From: Antitrichia curtipendula
Taxonomy: Eukaryota; Streptophyta; Bryopsida; Hypnales; Leucodontaceae
Length of the DNA stretch: 64,000 bases
Assembly (NCBI GenBank): GCA_951230915.1
Contig: OX579639.1
Location: 21,266,001 to 21,330,000, forward strand
Direction of reading: 5' to 3'
This document shows positions 1 to 13,900 of this stretch, piece after piece. The notes beneath the pieces are model-generated. The model saw only the letters and a program-made list of their open reading frames with translations. It had not been told where the DNA came from and did not search any database. A program made the position numbers and the translations under genes. The number at the start of each line of letters is the position of its first letter. Positions within the stretch are counted from its first letter, which is position 1.

Positions 1-84
1 TTTTAGTTCTAATCATGCTTCTTATTTCTTGTTGTTGTATCTAAGTTCTTTCATTCTCTAGCATTTTAACTCTTTCTTCTTTTT

Positions 85-300
85 AGTTCTTGTTTTTAGT
101 TTCCTCTTGTTGCTTTTAAATTCTTGCTTCTTGTTTCTTCTTGTTGGATCGTAATTCTTGTTTCTTGTTGTGTCTAGTTGTGTCTTGTTGTTTCTTGTTG
201 TTTCTTGTTGTTGCTTGTTGTTGCTTGTTGTGTCTTAATTGTTGCTTCTTGTTTCTTGTTTCTTGTTGCATATTATTCTTGCTTGTTGTTTATCTCTAAG
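85..300. repeat. TTG/TTCTTG-rich simple repeat
   Basis: A pyrimidine-skewed tract of repeated TTCTTGTTG-like units, densest at 120-260. The open frames crossing it only reflect the repeat and are not treated as genes. It lies inside the inferred CACTA element. Confidence 0.8.
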
Positions 301-744
301 TACTTGTCCCTTTTTTCTTCTTGTTTTCTCCATCACCATTTTTATTCTTCCTACCCTAAACTTGAGCTACATATTTTGTGTTGTTGTAAGCCTTTGGAGG
401 TTGAGCTTTGTTGTTCCTCCACTAAAAATTAACCTTCTATTTCTTTAATTGTACATGCAAGCACCAAAAATTGAAACAAAGTTATTGGAGGCTACTTGCA
501 ATCCAATAGAGTCATCTTCACATTATTGTAAGGAATATAGGCCTTATTGGATTTTGTGAAATGATTCATTGTGGTATATATGTTTTGTGTTAGTGTCTAA
601 TAAATGTCAATGAAGAGAGTTGCTTTCCTTCTTACATTCTCCCTTTCCAATATGATTATCTCTTGTATATCTCTAAAATCATATGTATTTATTTTTAACT
701 ACATGGAGTCTTTTCCAAAATATGAGTTTGTATTTTCCAAAATA

Positions 745-1060
745 TGACTGCAATTAGTCATAAACTATCAATGACATCCATATGAACTACCACATCAACC
801 AAAATATGACTCACAAGAGTCATATTCCACATCTACAAAAAATATAGCTGTACAAAGTCATATGCCACATTAGCCAAAATATGACTAACCATAGTCATAG
901 TCCACATCAGCCAAAATATGACTAACCGCAGTCATATGCCACGTCAGCCAAAATATAACTGACCACAGTCATATGCCACGTCAACCAAAATATGACTGAC
1001 CGCATTCATATTCCACGTCAACCAAAAAAATGACTACATGGAGTCATATGCCACGTAGGA
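745..1060. repeat. CACTA subterminal tandem repeat, about 38-40 bp unit
   Basis: Seven or eight imperfect copies of a unit containing AAAATATGACT, a short spacer, AGTCATATGCCACGTCA and CC. Each unit holds an inverted pair (ATGACT ... AGTCAT). Further single copies of the hexamer pair continue to about 1330. The spacing and the closeness to the CACTA end suggest transposase-binding sites. Confidence 0.75.
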
Positions 1061-1350
1061 TTTAATTTTGTTTGCCCAGGCAACTCAAAAAAAAGTCAAG
1101 CCCTCAAAGATAGTCAAAGTATACGCGGATACGCCTTGTTAGCAAAATACGGCTAGTTATGGATAATTATACCCCCAAAGAATATGACTGCCAATATGAC
1201 TAATGTCTGAAGCGACTCGTCGATAATGACTCATATCAGTCATGTTGCAGTCATCTACAGTGATTTTTGCGGCCAATCATATTTTTCGATTTTATGACTC
1301 ATTGCAGTCATATTTTGCAGTCATAAAACACTCGTTTTGTTGTAGTGAAG

Positions 1351-2934
1351 CATAGGTGAAGCAGGGAAAAATCTGTGCGTAGAAACACTATAAAGAAACC
1401 ATACTGCAATTAGGGGCAAAAAATATGAAACAAAATATATATTTCTTCATGGAAAATCTTTTTCATGCGACAAAATATATATTATTTTGGATAAAATTCA
1501 AGTTATCCTTCAAAACTTTTGTATTTCTCTAACAGAAATTGTGTTGAAATTTGAAATTTTTTTTTCTTATTTGAAAAATTTGATTGTTAAAAAAAAAAAA
1601 AAGGATTTCACGTAATATAGTGTCTGAAATTTATTTTTTCCGTTTCAAAGGACCTCAAATTTTGGGGCATTATAGCACTTCTACTATTCTAAATTATTTC
1701 TGTTCCTTTCAAAATTAAATGTATTTAGACTTCATTGGACAAGATTGCAAGAAATATGAGTTTCTCAGGACAATTAACCTCCTGGGAAAAAAATAGTTTT
1801 AATTCCCGCGAAATATAATGTTCTGGAGAGAAATGTTTGTTTTTTCCTATGAATAACATATTTGTTCGCAATATATTCTTCTTCCTTGGAATTAAATATA
1901 TTTTCTAGAAAATAAAATTTATTTCTTCTGTAGTAATACAACTCTTTTCCGCAAAAAATATAATTTATTTTAAATACATTTCTGAGAATAAAACAATATT
2001 TTTGGCAAAATACGTTTATTTTTTTTATTAAAAAAACATTTCGGTTTATATGAATTCCTTTTTGATTAAAGAAAGTTATGTGTCCTAGAAAACAAAATGT
2101 TTTCCCAGGACTAATATGTTTAAGTATGGGAACTCTAATTTCATCTACCGCACTTTCTCACATCCAAGCATCATGTCTGTTCATCTGAAAATGTCAATCC
2201 TATAGTTTTTTCTTCCTGGGCAACGTTCTTCCCATGTGCCATTTGTCGAACCCCAAAAATCAGTAGCAATGTAAACCAGAACAGTGGCTGACGTAGCGCA
2301 CGCTCATTTTCCGACTCGTTTTTTGAAAACATGCTGTTGTTTGTTCAGACGTCAGTGCAAACATGTCCAATTTTTGGGACAAGACGGCGTTCTTCCACTT
2401 CTGTGGACTTGTCCCGCAAAACATCACAAACCATTCCACTTGGTGCGGACGCTCGTTGTGAAACACGCTGACATTTCCAAAAATAGCAGCCATTGCACTG
2501 TAAAGATTGCAAAAATCCAAGTTTCTTCCAATGTGGGCTAGTCCAATTAGTCCCCTTTGCAAAATGACCATATATATATATTTAGGATCAAATTGATCCT
2601 CTCCGTTTAGCCATCTCCTTGAAGGCAAAATGTTATGGTCATTTGAAGGTTAATTCTTTTCCTTTTCATCAAGTATTATAAAAATATAGTTTGAAATATT
2701 AAGCCCCTATCACTAAAAACATCTCGAAGAAATCATTTATGTCTTATCTAATTATTAAAGAAAGATTGGGCTATGTTTTTCGCTTTTACATACTTTGTAC
2801 AAGGCACAACCATTGTCCATTTGGTGAGTTGGTATAATATGACTATGACAACATCATGCTCCTTCACTATTAAAAACCCTAACATAAAGTCCAAAAAAAT
2901 TGACTAAAATGACAATTTGAAAAATAGGCAAAAG
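1351..2934. other. Gene-free AT-rich interval
   Basis: I see no supported gene here. The 122-codon open frame at 2260-2628 on the minus strand has no recognisable motif and is not called. Long A and T runs occur, for example near 1550-1605. Confidence 0.6.
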
Positions 2935-3640
2935 CTATAGTTTTCCTAACTTGGAGTGAGTGTTGTGCTTGTTCATTTGGCACTTCACATAAGATTTGAT
3001 AAATGCTTCCACATCAAGGTCCATCATAGGCCAAAAGTATTGCTTTGTCAACTCAATTGAAGAAGATTGAATTCCCCTATGGCTCACTAGAGGTGTATCA
3101 TGATAGTCATGAAGCAAATGCTTTCTCAAACCCCCCTCCAAAATGTAAAGGCATGTTTGCTTAAAAGAATGAAAATCATTTTTTTGCTTCACTTGACTCT
3201 TATGCTTAGTAGGATTTTGGGACTTTTTGCTCCGCTAAGGCAAGCACTCCACCATGAAGTAGATGGTTATGATAAATGAAAACCACATCATTTTTTATAG
3301 TGTCCCTAATCTCATTCAAGAAGCTTCTATGTGCTTTGTCTAAGTTCTCCTCAAACAACATGAGGAAGTGAGGAGTGATCAACTACTCTCTTCTATTTAG
3401 TACATCCGTCACTATGTTATCTCATCCTGATTTGTGGATTAACTCTACATCCATGGAAACAATGGTATTATACGATCTCAACTCCTTTGGCATTGCGAGC
3501 ATATTCATTTTGCAGCCAGTGACAAATATAAGTTCAGTCCCATGGAGATTCAACATACTCGCACATCAATAAGATAATCTCTACAAGTAGCTGAGTACTT
3601 GGAACATAATGACAAAAAAAACTCTTTGAAAATCTAGATA
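2935..3640 (-). pseudogene. Decayed Ty3/gypsy pol fragment (RNase H end plus integrase zinc-binding domain)
   Basis: The minus strand at 3192-2935 encodes an 85-residue stretch with the HHCC-domain layout of gypsy integrases: HDTPLVSHRG, then a YFWPMMDLDVEAF segment, then KCQMNKH. The first Cys of the C-x2-C pair is Tyr (SYVKCQ), so the zinc site is damaged. Just upstream (about 3380-3440) is DNIVTDVLNR, a degraded form of the DNVVADALSR motif that ends gypsy RNase H, with a TGA just before it and a TAG just after it. No LTRs, reverse transcriptase or integrase core were found nearby. This is an old internal fragment, not a functional gene. Confidence 0.72.
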
Positions 3641-6600
3641 TGTTAAATATTCACTTGTCTAGGATGGCATCGACAATCACACACAATGATGCACAACTCA
3701 AGATTGCACATCACAGAACTTACTTTCCAAGGCAATATGTGTGCACCTTGGAATCCAAATACTTGAGGAAAATATTGTTTGTGAAGACCTCAACCTTCAA
3801 GCCTCCTACTTGCCTCATAAGCTCTAGCCTTAAGGCATGGAGGCACTATGTTCACCTTTTGTAAGGGCTAGAAAAGCCTACATTTAGATGTTTAGGCACA
3901 CTGAACTTGTAATCCATGGAAATTTCTACTCTAAATTTTAGTAGGATGTACTTGAACAAGTTAACTTAAGGATCCTATTGCTAAATTTGTTAAAAAAAAA
4001 TATAGATGAAGATTTTAATCTTGCTTTGGGTACGAGTACTTTGAAGCATTTTTGGCCTCTAAACATGAAAGAGCTTTAGAGATTAATTTGTTCTATAAAA
4101 CCTATTACAGTAGAATTGAAGTGGTTTTGTTTACATTTCATTTATGGTCCTATGACCAAAAATTACATTCAAATTTTTTAGGTTTTCTACCTATACAATT
4201 ATAGTTTCTCTATTTATCTATATGAGACCTTGATATCATTTAGGATTTAGCTTCTAATCACTAAAATGGTTTTCTCCAATTTTTCTTTCTACACTTTGAA
4301 AATTGAAGGGTCTTAAATTTTTTGGCATTGCCACTATCTTTTTCAATATTTATTTTCATTTTTCATTTACAATTTTATGATTAATTTACACTTTCAACAA
4401 CTTTAAGGACAATGTTTAGCACCGCTCAAGCTAACATTCTTTAATCAAATAATACAAATGGATTTCACCAATGGAATAGAATTTCTCTAGTTCAAAAAGC
4501 TATCCTTATAAAAGAAACTTTAATAATAAGTATTATGGATAAAAGTACTATCACATTGAAAAGTACCATTACCACTACTTTTGAAGCAAAAGACTACAAT
4601 CTTTTTTGTTAATTCTTTGAACCTTTGAATTTATTAATTACAATGATGCTGTCATTTTTATAATAAATTTATTGATGATTGATATAACAATGCATCCATT
4701 TTGTAACTTGGAGACAAAGCCTATTAGGAAGATCCTTTGAAGAAAATAAATCATTTACTACAAGGATGAATTCAATGTCTAAATTATAATATAACAATTT
4801 AAAAGAAGAATTTTATATAAACTTTTCATATTTCACAAGGATTTCTAATGATTGAATGTTGCATTTAAAGTAGTGGTATATTTTTAATAAATAAATAAAT
4901 TGATAATAAATTATTTTTTATATATTTTAATTTATTTTTAATTTTTAATTTTTAAAGTAATAAATAGACATTCTACATGAATAATACATAAATTTTTGCT
5001 TTGATATGATCAACATTTGGATTGATTTTTATATTAAAAAGTAAATTCAAACATTTCTACTTTTGAACATTATATATACAAAATGTGAAAGTTGTCAAAT
5101 TGATATAGAAAAGTCTTTTCTTATTCTAACATATGATTATGTAATCACCTAATTTTTTGGAAATTAATCACATTGATATTCATTAGGTAATAGACACTTA
5201 TTCTATCATAGTAAAAGTTGACATGACTATATTCAAACTTCAATTAGAACTTTAGTAAAGAAATTATATTTTTTTGATAAAAAAATCATGCAAATCTTAA
5301 TCTATAGTGAAATATTAGTAGAAAATTATTAAATTAACTATAATTAATGAATGAAGTTTAGAAAAACATGGTTAAAAAGGAATTTAAATGCATGTGGACA
5401 TTGTCTTACCCATTTTTTGGTTCCTTTTAATATAATTTCACTTTTATGCAAATTTTAACTAACCATCATGTTAGGATATTACATTTTAGAGTCATAGGAA
5501 TTAAATACTTATGATAATTACCAATATGCTCTTCACAATAATTTTAGTAAAAAATGAAATTTTTGATAAAATTTTTATCAACAAATATTAGTAAGAGAAA
5601 TGAAAAAGCCAACTATATAGACATAATTTAGAGCCAAAACTTACAACTTTTGTATAGAAGTCACTACTTTATCAGTAGAAATAGCAAAATCACATAACCT
5701 TTAGTAGCTTTTATGTCCACTGTCTTTCCTTCATGCACCTTGTTCATCACATTGAGCCTCCACTTGTCCACTTAGCTGTTGATGAAGTACGGTTGTATGT
5801 GGAATATTCCACATCATTATATTGAGCCACTTATCCATTTAGCTACTGATAAAGTACAGTTAGGTGTGGAATATTTAACACCATCACATTGAGCCTCTAC
5901 TCGTCCACTTAGCTACTAATAAAGTAAGGTTGGGTGTAAAATATTCTACACCATATTTTGCAAAGTCAAAGTAGTGATAGTGCATCCTACTAAATGTTAT
6001 ACATGTTGAAATCCTAGCTCAGTACCATGGTTTATTACTAATAGTCAAACAAACAAAACTAAGTATGGATTTGAAATTTTTGAAATTCAAACAACTATAT
6101 CATTATTTAACATCAATGGGCAAAGTCCAAAAGTAGATATATGGAATGGAGAGCATGGAATTACATTAGCCATTGTAGCAAAAGTGTATATTGCAACATG
6201 AGCCATTGTTACATATTAATGCCCTTGTATTTGAAATATTTGTTGAAAAGGACAATGCGTTCAATTTATACATTAGAGCTATATGATGCTTTGATGCTTA
6301 TGGTATGTTTGTTTGAATGGAAAAAGTTTCAAATCCATACTTAGTTTTGTTCGTCACTGTATTCTAGAAAGGAATGTGTAGCTTCTTTCAATACTTGTTT
6401 TTGAAATTGATTGAATTTTTAAACTACTTTAATGTTTTTGAGAATGACAAGAAGGCATGGCTAATTCTACTCTCTAATTTTCAAAGACTTTCATTATATA
6501 GATTTTGAGATTTTCAAAATCAAGGTTCATTTTTTTTCTCAAGGTAGAATGACTTCTGGGACCCATTTTTCAAATTTTTGCAAAAGAAGAGCTTTCCATT

Positions 6601-7924
6601 TTTGACAAATGAAACTATGAATAATAAAGAACATGCATGCTGATTTTCACAAAGATTTGGAGCGATGGAAGATTGTTTTCAAAGTCTTGCAATCAAGTGA
6701 ACACATTAGTAAAACATAAATTTCACTTGACTATGCTCATTCACTGTATGCCCCAACCAATTAACTCCTTGTCCACTTGTACACCCATAGAATTCTTTTT
6801 GTAGAATAACCTTTGATTGGCGTAAGTTTCTCTTTCAAAACATATAGTGAGCATTTCTTGGAGCGTTTGATTTTGAAAATTCATCCAAGGTGGAGATTTT
6901 GTCCAAACCAAAAGTTTTTTTGGCTTTGGAAAGATTACTTGATAAAGTATATGAAAAAAAAATACGAAATTAAAAAAGAAATTATTTTAAAAATTTGGGC
7001 AGCCCCTAAAGTTAGGTAGCGACCATAAAATTGTTAAATAGGTAATTAGAAGCAACTTGTAAAACTTTTTCCCACTATTTCAATGTAAATATCTTACTAT
7101 CAATGAGGTTTTTGCTTTTAAATTTCAACACAACATACTTCACTAAGCTAATTATATGATATTACAATTGTATTAGAAATGATATTTAGAAAAAGTAAAA
7201 TTTTAGCTACTCCAATTGAGACACAAAATACATTTTACCTTATAATTCTGTAGCTTCTTAGTCAAATTGGCCACACAAATTAGTTGCTTTACAAAGCTAG
7301 TAACATGACTCTTGCTTCAAATAATTAACAGAACCAATGTTTTTGAGTTTACAATAGCATGACCCCAAAACACAGAAGCCCAATATGGGCTTCCCCTTCC
7401 TTAGGGGTCAAGACCTTAAGAAATAATTCACATAGCAGCATAGCATTGAAGGAGAAGGAGGCCAAATTTCTGTGAAGTTACAATCAACCATATACTTGGA
7501 ATATTTATTAAATAATGGATTTGTGTGCAAATTCTTGAACCTTTGAAATGCATAGACATCCGAAAAGTTTACTTCAATTGACACCCAATATTTCAGAACA
7601 CGAAGTACAATGAAATTTCTCAAAAATACTCACAGCTGGTGCAAAGCCTTTGAAACTCCAAATGTCCTTGTCTAAAATTGAAAGATATTTACTTCAGGAA
7701 TGGATTAGACCTAATCAACAATCACCATGATAAACACATGGCTGCATTATACAATAGGTACCAATTGGGACTACCTAAGTTACACACAATTCGATGACTA
7801 TTCTAATCTATTGTTTCGTTACATCGAACTGATACACAATGATCAGAATTGTAGACAATTGGCACAAGAATCGGATCCAGGATCCATCAACCGAACGACT
7901 ATATATAAGTATTAAGTCATGATT
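3641..7924. other. Gene-free AT-rich interval with a short tandem repeat
   Basis: About 4.3 kb of AT-rich DNA in which no open frame shows a recognisable domain or coding pattern. The only structure I can support is the tandem repeat at 5750-5955. The right end is the 3' flank of the RME-8-like gene, whose stop codon is at 7925-7927. Confidence 0.55.
5750..5955. repeat. Tandem repeat, three copies of about 67-70 bp
   Basis: Three imperfect copies start near 5750, 5820 and 5887. Each begins with ATTGAGCC, then a TCCACTTAGCT-like block, an AAAGTA block, and GTGGAATATT or GTAAAATATT before the next copy. Copies differ by point changes and small indels. No coding function is apparent. Confidence 0.7.
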
Positions 7925-10900
7925 TTATGACCAAGTCCCTTTCTTTTTCTTTCCTGGTTGCAGCTTGAACTTGGGAAGAGCCCTGGGCTCCTCTTGCACC
8001 TGCACAAGTAGAGCCAATTAAATGCATTGAATATATATCCATGAATGTATTGGCTTTTCGAGTCATTCCGGGACTGAATTGAACGAGAAATCATATCAAG
8101 AGTTGGAAACCTCATAAACACAATTTGTTCTACTGAGAGATGAGCAGAACTTAGAAAACAATCAACCCACCAAACATGCTAGATAAAAGGACTAGGAAAA
8201 GGGCACTTGTTGCACTAAGCTAATACATTTGTCGATTCTATTTTTCTACCAGCCGGGCATTCACATACATGCAGAAATTACCTTCTTCCCAATTGTAACC
8301 TTTGAGGCGTCTCCTTCAGTTGCGACCTTGGAGACATCTCCTACATCCGTTTTAGCTGGCTTTGGTTTCTCTTTCAACTCTTTCGCTTGGTTTTCCCTGA
8401 ACAATGAGGACAAATAGCTGTCAAACGAGGCAACAAACAATCTACACATTGGGTAATCTGGAGAGAAGCACTTGTTTGACACCAAACACTTGCATAATCC
8501 CATACTTGCGAATCTTCAGAATGGCTTGAAACTTTTTCTTGGCCTCTTCAACAGCATCGTCAACATCGTCCACAGAGCATACGTCAACTGCTGCTATTGT
8601 TTTCCCATACTTTACCTGCAACAGTAGGAGCAAAATTACAAAATGAAGATTAAACAAAAGACAATATTCCCAAAATTATTATGAAACTGAGATGACACCA
8701 CGAGTCAGTCTGAAATGCACAATAGCAAAGGTAGAGAATAGAAACGCACCAATTCATCATTCAGCAACAGATCCAAACAGTTTTCTTCCCATACACCCAT
8801 CAGGTCGTAACAGAGATGTGGCTGTAAAGCAAATTTCTGCACCAGCTTTGGATACTTTTCAATCATTTTCCCCAACTCTTCTTGATCTGCAGAGGAGGAA
8901 ATATTAGCTGACAGTAAAGTACAAACTACAAAAACTATGGGAAGAACGATAAAACCCTTTATCATATATAGATTTATGCCTATTTCGAGGAGATCATGAA
9001 AACTACATACCCTCTTCGAATGCATCAAAAAATGCAATCACAGCCGCAGCCCTCTTCACTGTCTTTAGATCAGCTCCTTCTAACACCAATGCTAGAGCAG
9101 CTCCTAAGGGTACCGCTCTGTAGACATAAGAAACAGGATGAGGGCACAAACAATAAATGCGTGTGGAAAGAGTGATGCTTGAACATATTAGTTCATTATC
9201 ATGTTGATATGCTAAATCATTAGAATCATTCACTACAAAAGTGGCAGCCAAATTACCAGTTTCATCAAATATTCAAAGGATAATTCCAGATGAGGGCAAA
9301 ATAAAACAGCAGAAACCTAGATGCTACCTAAAACGCAACCGCATAGTCTCGTGAGAGCTGTTATTTATCAGTCTAGGCATCACTGCACAATATTCAAGAA
9401 CCGGTAAAACTCCAAAACCCTCTCCCACTGACCTTCCATCCTCAAACTTCACCATGATGTTTTTATTGAACTTTGCAAGAAGAGCCGGATCTGCAAGACA
9501 TCACACCACCACTGCACAACAATTGAGTCTTACACTGACACCATTTAAGCAGTCCAAGCTTTGAAAATCATATCCGCGAGAATAAGATGGCAGAATTAAG
9601 TTCCGAGACAATCCTTGAATGAGAAAAATCCACCACATACCTATAATCAATTCCAATCTAAACCATTTAATTAGGAATTAATTATTGCCTCGGCAAACTC
9701 ACCAACAGGTGCTGGCTGAGAATCTCTCATTGAAGTCGAGCGAGGAACGGAAGAAGCGGCTGCCACCGGGGGGGGATATCTCTCTGATGATGATCGAGCC
9801 ACTGGTACCTGTTGTAGAATTGGTACTCCTGGCACAGATGCTGTCCCAGAAGATCCTTGCATTACAGGTGGCGAAGAAGGTCCCTTCGAAATCGAGCTTG
9901 ACAGTAACGGTGACCTGTTGGTTGGAGAGGGAATACGTGCAGAAGGAGAAGGAGGAAGTCCCATCGAGGTCATCCTTCCAGGAGAGGGAGGAGGGTTAAG
10001 ACCTGGAACCGCAGTCCTACTAAGGGAGATACTGGTGGTACGTGGGGTAGCAACACGAGACGCTCCCAGAGGAGTAGCAATAGAGGGAGATTGAGGTGGC
10101 AGAGAATCTCTCCTAGAATCCGACCTAAAATTGAAAGATTGTTTACCTGTTAGACCAGGGATAGGTGATGGAGGCGACTTAGGGACAGTATTGGTACTAG
10201 CAGCAGTTGAGAGGCTAGACTGTGAAAATCGGCTTGATGGAGATCTACTGGTATTAGAATCCTTGGTGTCATCTAAGGAAAAAGAAAGTACCGACGTCGG
10301 TGACATTGAAGGAGAGTCCACGGAGTTTCTTAGTTCAGACGCACGGAAGCCAGGTTCGTCTGCAAATAATCCAAAACCTGGAATACTCTGGTTCTGATTC
10401 GGAGCTTCAACCTCGACTTCATTAGTGTCTAGATCAGACGACTGCCGCTTCAGAGTGGTCCAATGTTCTTGATCCTTGTCTAAATCTCGAAGGATATGTT
10501 TGGAGAATCGGTTCCCTTCATCCTCGGTAGTAGAAGATACGACCTTTTCAAAGGTCTCGTCCACAACTTCACCAGTGTGATTGAGATGCCTTACAGCAAC
10601 TGCCGTGACCTTAGGCCGGCCCATGCGTCCAAAATACCGACCACCAAAGAAAGTGGTGCTATCGTATTCCAGCCTCTCTTTGAACAAACGGGCATCTACT
10701 TCGGGCCTTCGAGCTTGGCTTCCTTTGCTGAACTCAGGACTGAGCCCTCGAAAGAACACCTGGAAATCTACAATTACGCTACCAGGCCGCTTTCCAATAA
10801 TGAGAACATCTTTGGTATTCACTTCGGCACCAATGGCAACACTACGTTGAAACACCCCATCTGCTTCGTCCCTGAAATCTGACAAAGTCGCCTTCGGAAA

Positions 10901-13900
10901 GGACACGGACGCATCAACCACGGAGACTCGTCCCAATCCAGAATCTTCCAAACTTACTCCTTCCAAGGAATCTTCAGTCCACCATTCACAAGGGTACTTG
11001 TGTTTCAAGAAATGCTTCATTGTCTCGGAGTCCACAACTTCATCTCTAATATAATCAGTATGTGTGATCCATGACCCATAATTCTTAGCATTTTCAGGCA
11101 CTAATTTGTCTAACAATCTACTAACCTCAGCGCCCTTGCGCTTGTCTGCACACATAATCGCTAAGCACTCAATTGCGCGTTGTATCACTCCATCAGAACC
11201 TTCAGCATCAATAATGAAATCTGCCATTCTAGGGACTATTCCTAACCTTAATGCAATATCCACAGTTGCACTACTAAGCCTCATCAACCGGAGTAGTAAC
11301 ATAAGACTGCATATTCGAGGATCTGTCCCAGAATTACCAGCTGCAGACTTCGGGATCCTTAGTTGAAGAAGTGAAACTAAGTTCTCCACCAATTCTTCGG
11401 AGACGATGCAATCAGCAATATCAGAATGGTCAACGATAGCATGGATCAGGCACATAGCAGGTTGGGCAAGTGCTCGACGCTCAATTGGGTTACTCATGAA
11501 GTCATAGACGGGAAGGAAAATGTCTATATTCGACTGACCCTCCTTCAGATATGGTCGAGCTTTGAAAAGTAGCAGCAAAGTAAGCAAAAGTCGCCTTCGG
11601 TCATCAAAATTAAAAACATCAGCATATGCTCCAATAACTACAGCCTTGCGAACTTCACATAGAAATCGCGCTTCAAGGATACTCCCGAAGTCATAACCAG
11701 GATCCCTCAAAAACTGATCTAGAAAAAACCCACCAAGGTACATCTCACGAGCATAACCAGCTTGTTCGCTGTCGCGGTACATAGTCTTTGTATCCCCGTA
11801 CAGAATTGTAATGAGAACCCACCGGACAAAGTCAGGGTGCCCTCCTTCCATTGACCACGTGGGAAGATGAAACAACTTCTGTTGTTGCATAGCATCTTGC
11901 AACTTGCGAACCTCCTTGTTAAGTGTATTCTTCACAAGACGCCGCTTGCCCTCATCCCACACGAGGCGAGGTGACTGATAAGCACCATCAAACTTCCGGC
12001 AGGCTTCCGCAGGATCTCTCGCTATAGTTGACAGAAGGTCCACGGGAAGAAGTCGCAGAAACGTCTCGATAACAGTTGGTTGCACACTAGTACTGTTCTT
12101 TTTAATAGACTCGATAATGTTTACGAGCTCATACATATCAGTGGCTTCTCCAGCTCCCTGATCATAGTTTCTGTGTCCATTAGCAGATCCATTTGCAATC
12201 CCATTCGCGGACATACTAGCCAGAGACTTTCGCTGAGATAGGTCCTCAAGAAGTTTAGAACGTCGACTTACACCGCTGCCAGCTAGAAGGAGTTGTCCAA
12301 GTGTGTGCGCAGCTACAACACGCGCGGTCTCAGGAACATGACTTGAATCGGACTCACGGGCATCATCAAAATCCGCAGCCACAAGGTTTGGGAGTCTAAC
12401 ACCACAAAAGATTGCCATGAGTGGTAGAAATACCCCGGAAGCTGCAAACTGATTAGTAGCTAATACTGTCGCCGGAATACTTTCACTGAGGGAACGGAGG
12501 GCGTGAAGGATGACCATAAGCAGCTCTTTCATTCCACCATCATGAGGACTAGCTGCAGAATCCCATAACTTGACAGCAAGTGTGGCCATCAAGTCTGATT
12601 GAAGTACAGATGCTCTCCCGGATTCATCCTCGACCAGTACCTTCACAATGCTAGCAATTTCGACTTGGATACGCGACAGGCTATGCCCTCGAACTGCGAT
12701 TGTTGAGAGCAAGGAGGGGCGACATCGTGTAATGAGTTCTGGCCTGCTCACTTTTACAGCGTACTTCAGAGTCTCCTTCAAGGAAGCCAGTACAGTCAGG
12801 TATTTGTCAAACCTAAAATAGTCATCTCCATCTTCTTCTATGCTTGTATTCAAGTCTGACTCCGCATCAAGAACATGCAGGTTCGTCTCTAAGTAATCCA
12901 GTACAGCATCAAGGAAATCATGGCCTGCTGGAAGACCAAACGTCTCCCACTGACCAGATGCAAGGCCTTTGACAAAAATTCCACCCACACTTATTTCATC
13001 CTTGAGACACTCGTAATGGAATGATTGTATCCATTCTGCTTCAACGCCAATGTCACCGTTCCCAGTGGCCAGCATTATGTGGTGCTGCTGCAGACGATCT
13101 ATTACACGTTCAAAAAGCTCCGCCCTAACTTTTGACGTCCAGATAATCATCGGTTGTTCAAGATCGGACCCAGCCATTGTCATGAACTTGTCGGGTCCCT
13201 CGGGATGATCTAAACACGCAAGCAACGGACTTGGAATGATGTGGACCATCATTAATCGTTCTTGTTGCTGCATGGGATTTGGGAGCGAACCCCCAGTCTG
13301 ATTAAGCATGCGAACCAAAGTTCCAAGGACATCGGCAGCTGAGTAAAGGAGAGCAGACTTTGTGTCTCCAGCTTTGAGGGCGGTATCAGCAGGTGGAATA
13401 GCAAGTAACAATAGCGGAAGATAAAGAGCCTGCAAACACGATATGCAACGAATCCGGTCACTATTGTTCTTACAGGTCACTCTGACGATGGAGGATGATA
13501 AAAAGGATTCAATACTGAGGACTTGAATACCTGTATTCATTTCCACACAAAATTAAATGCAAAGTTCAGAGAGCAAACCTGTTTGATAACACGTTCATAC
13601 AAGTCCTCATCCCCAGCAAAGTTCTTCAAACACCTCAATGCTGCAAAAGATGCAGGCGCAGGACCTCGAGGCGGACTGGCCAAGGCATCTCCAGCAGCTA
13701 AGCAAAGAGCCCAGAAGAATCCTTCCTGCCACCTATTATCATCGCAAAGGCAGAGTCTTCCAACCCTGGAGAAGTCGATGGTTGTATAAGAACGCAATAA
13801 AATCCAGACACAGCAACATAAAGCCAGAACTTAGCGAACATCCTGAACAAACTAAAGAAAAATGAAACACAAGAACTAGGAGCAAGACACGAAGAAACTA

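Larger units (their letters stand above)
1..1347. mobile_element. Right-hand end of a CACTA (En/Spm) transposon
   Basis: Read on the minus strand from 1347, the sequence begins CACTACAACAAAACGAGTG, the classic start of plant CACTA terminal repeats. Inward of it lies a dense field of short ATGACT/AGTCAT motifs (about 700-1330), the subterminal repeat pattern expected for the transposase-binding zone of this superfamily. The three bases outside the end are AAG (1348-1350), which would be one copy of a 3-bp target duplication. No matching left terminus is visible, so the element begins before the window or has lost that end. No transposase coding sequence is present here. Confidence 0.72.

Noticed and set aside
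2260..2628. 122-codon minus-strand open frame
   Set aside because: No motif, no flanking splice or gene context; an antisense frame of similar length overlaps it.
9671..9702. In-frame stop at the end of the 3.7-kb exon as the end of the gene
   Set aside because: A GTGAGT donor occurs just before it, and six downstream exons join in consistent phase with protein-like sequence.
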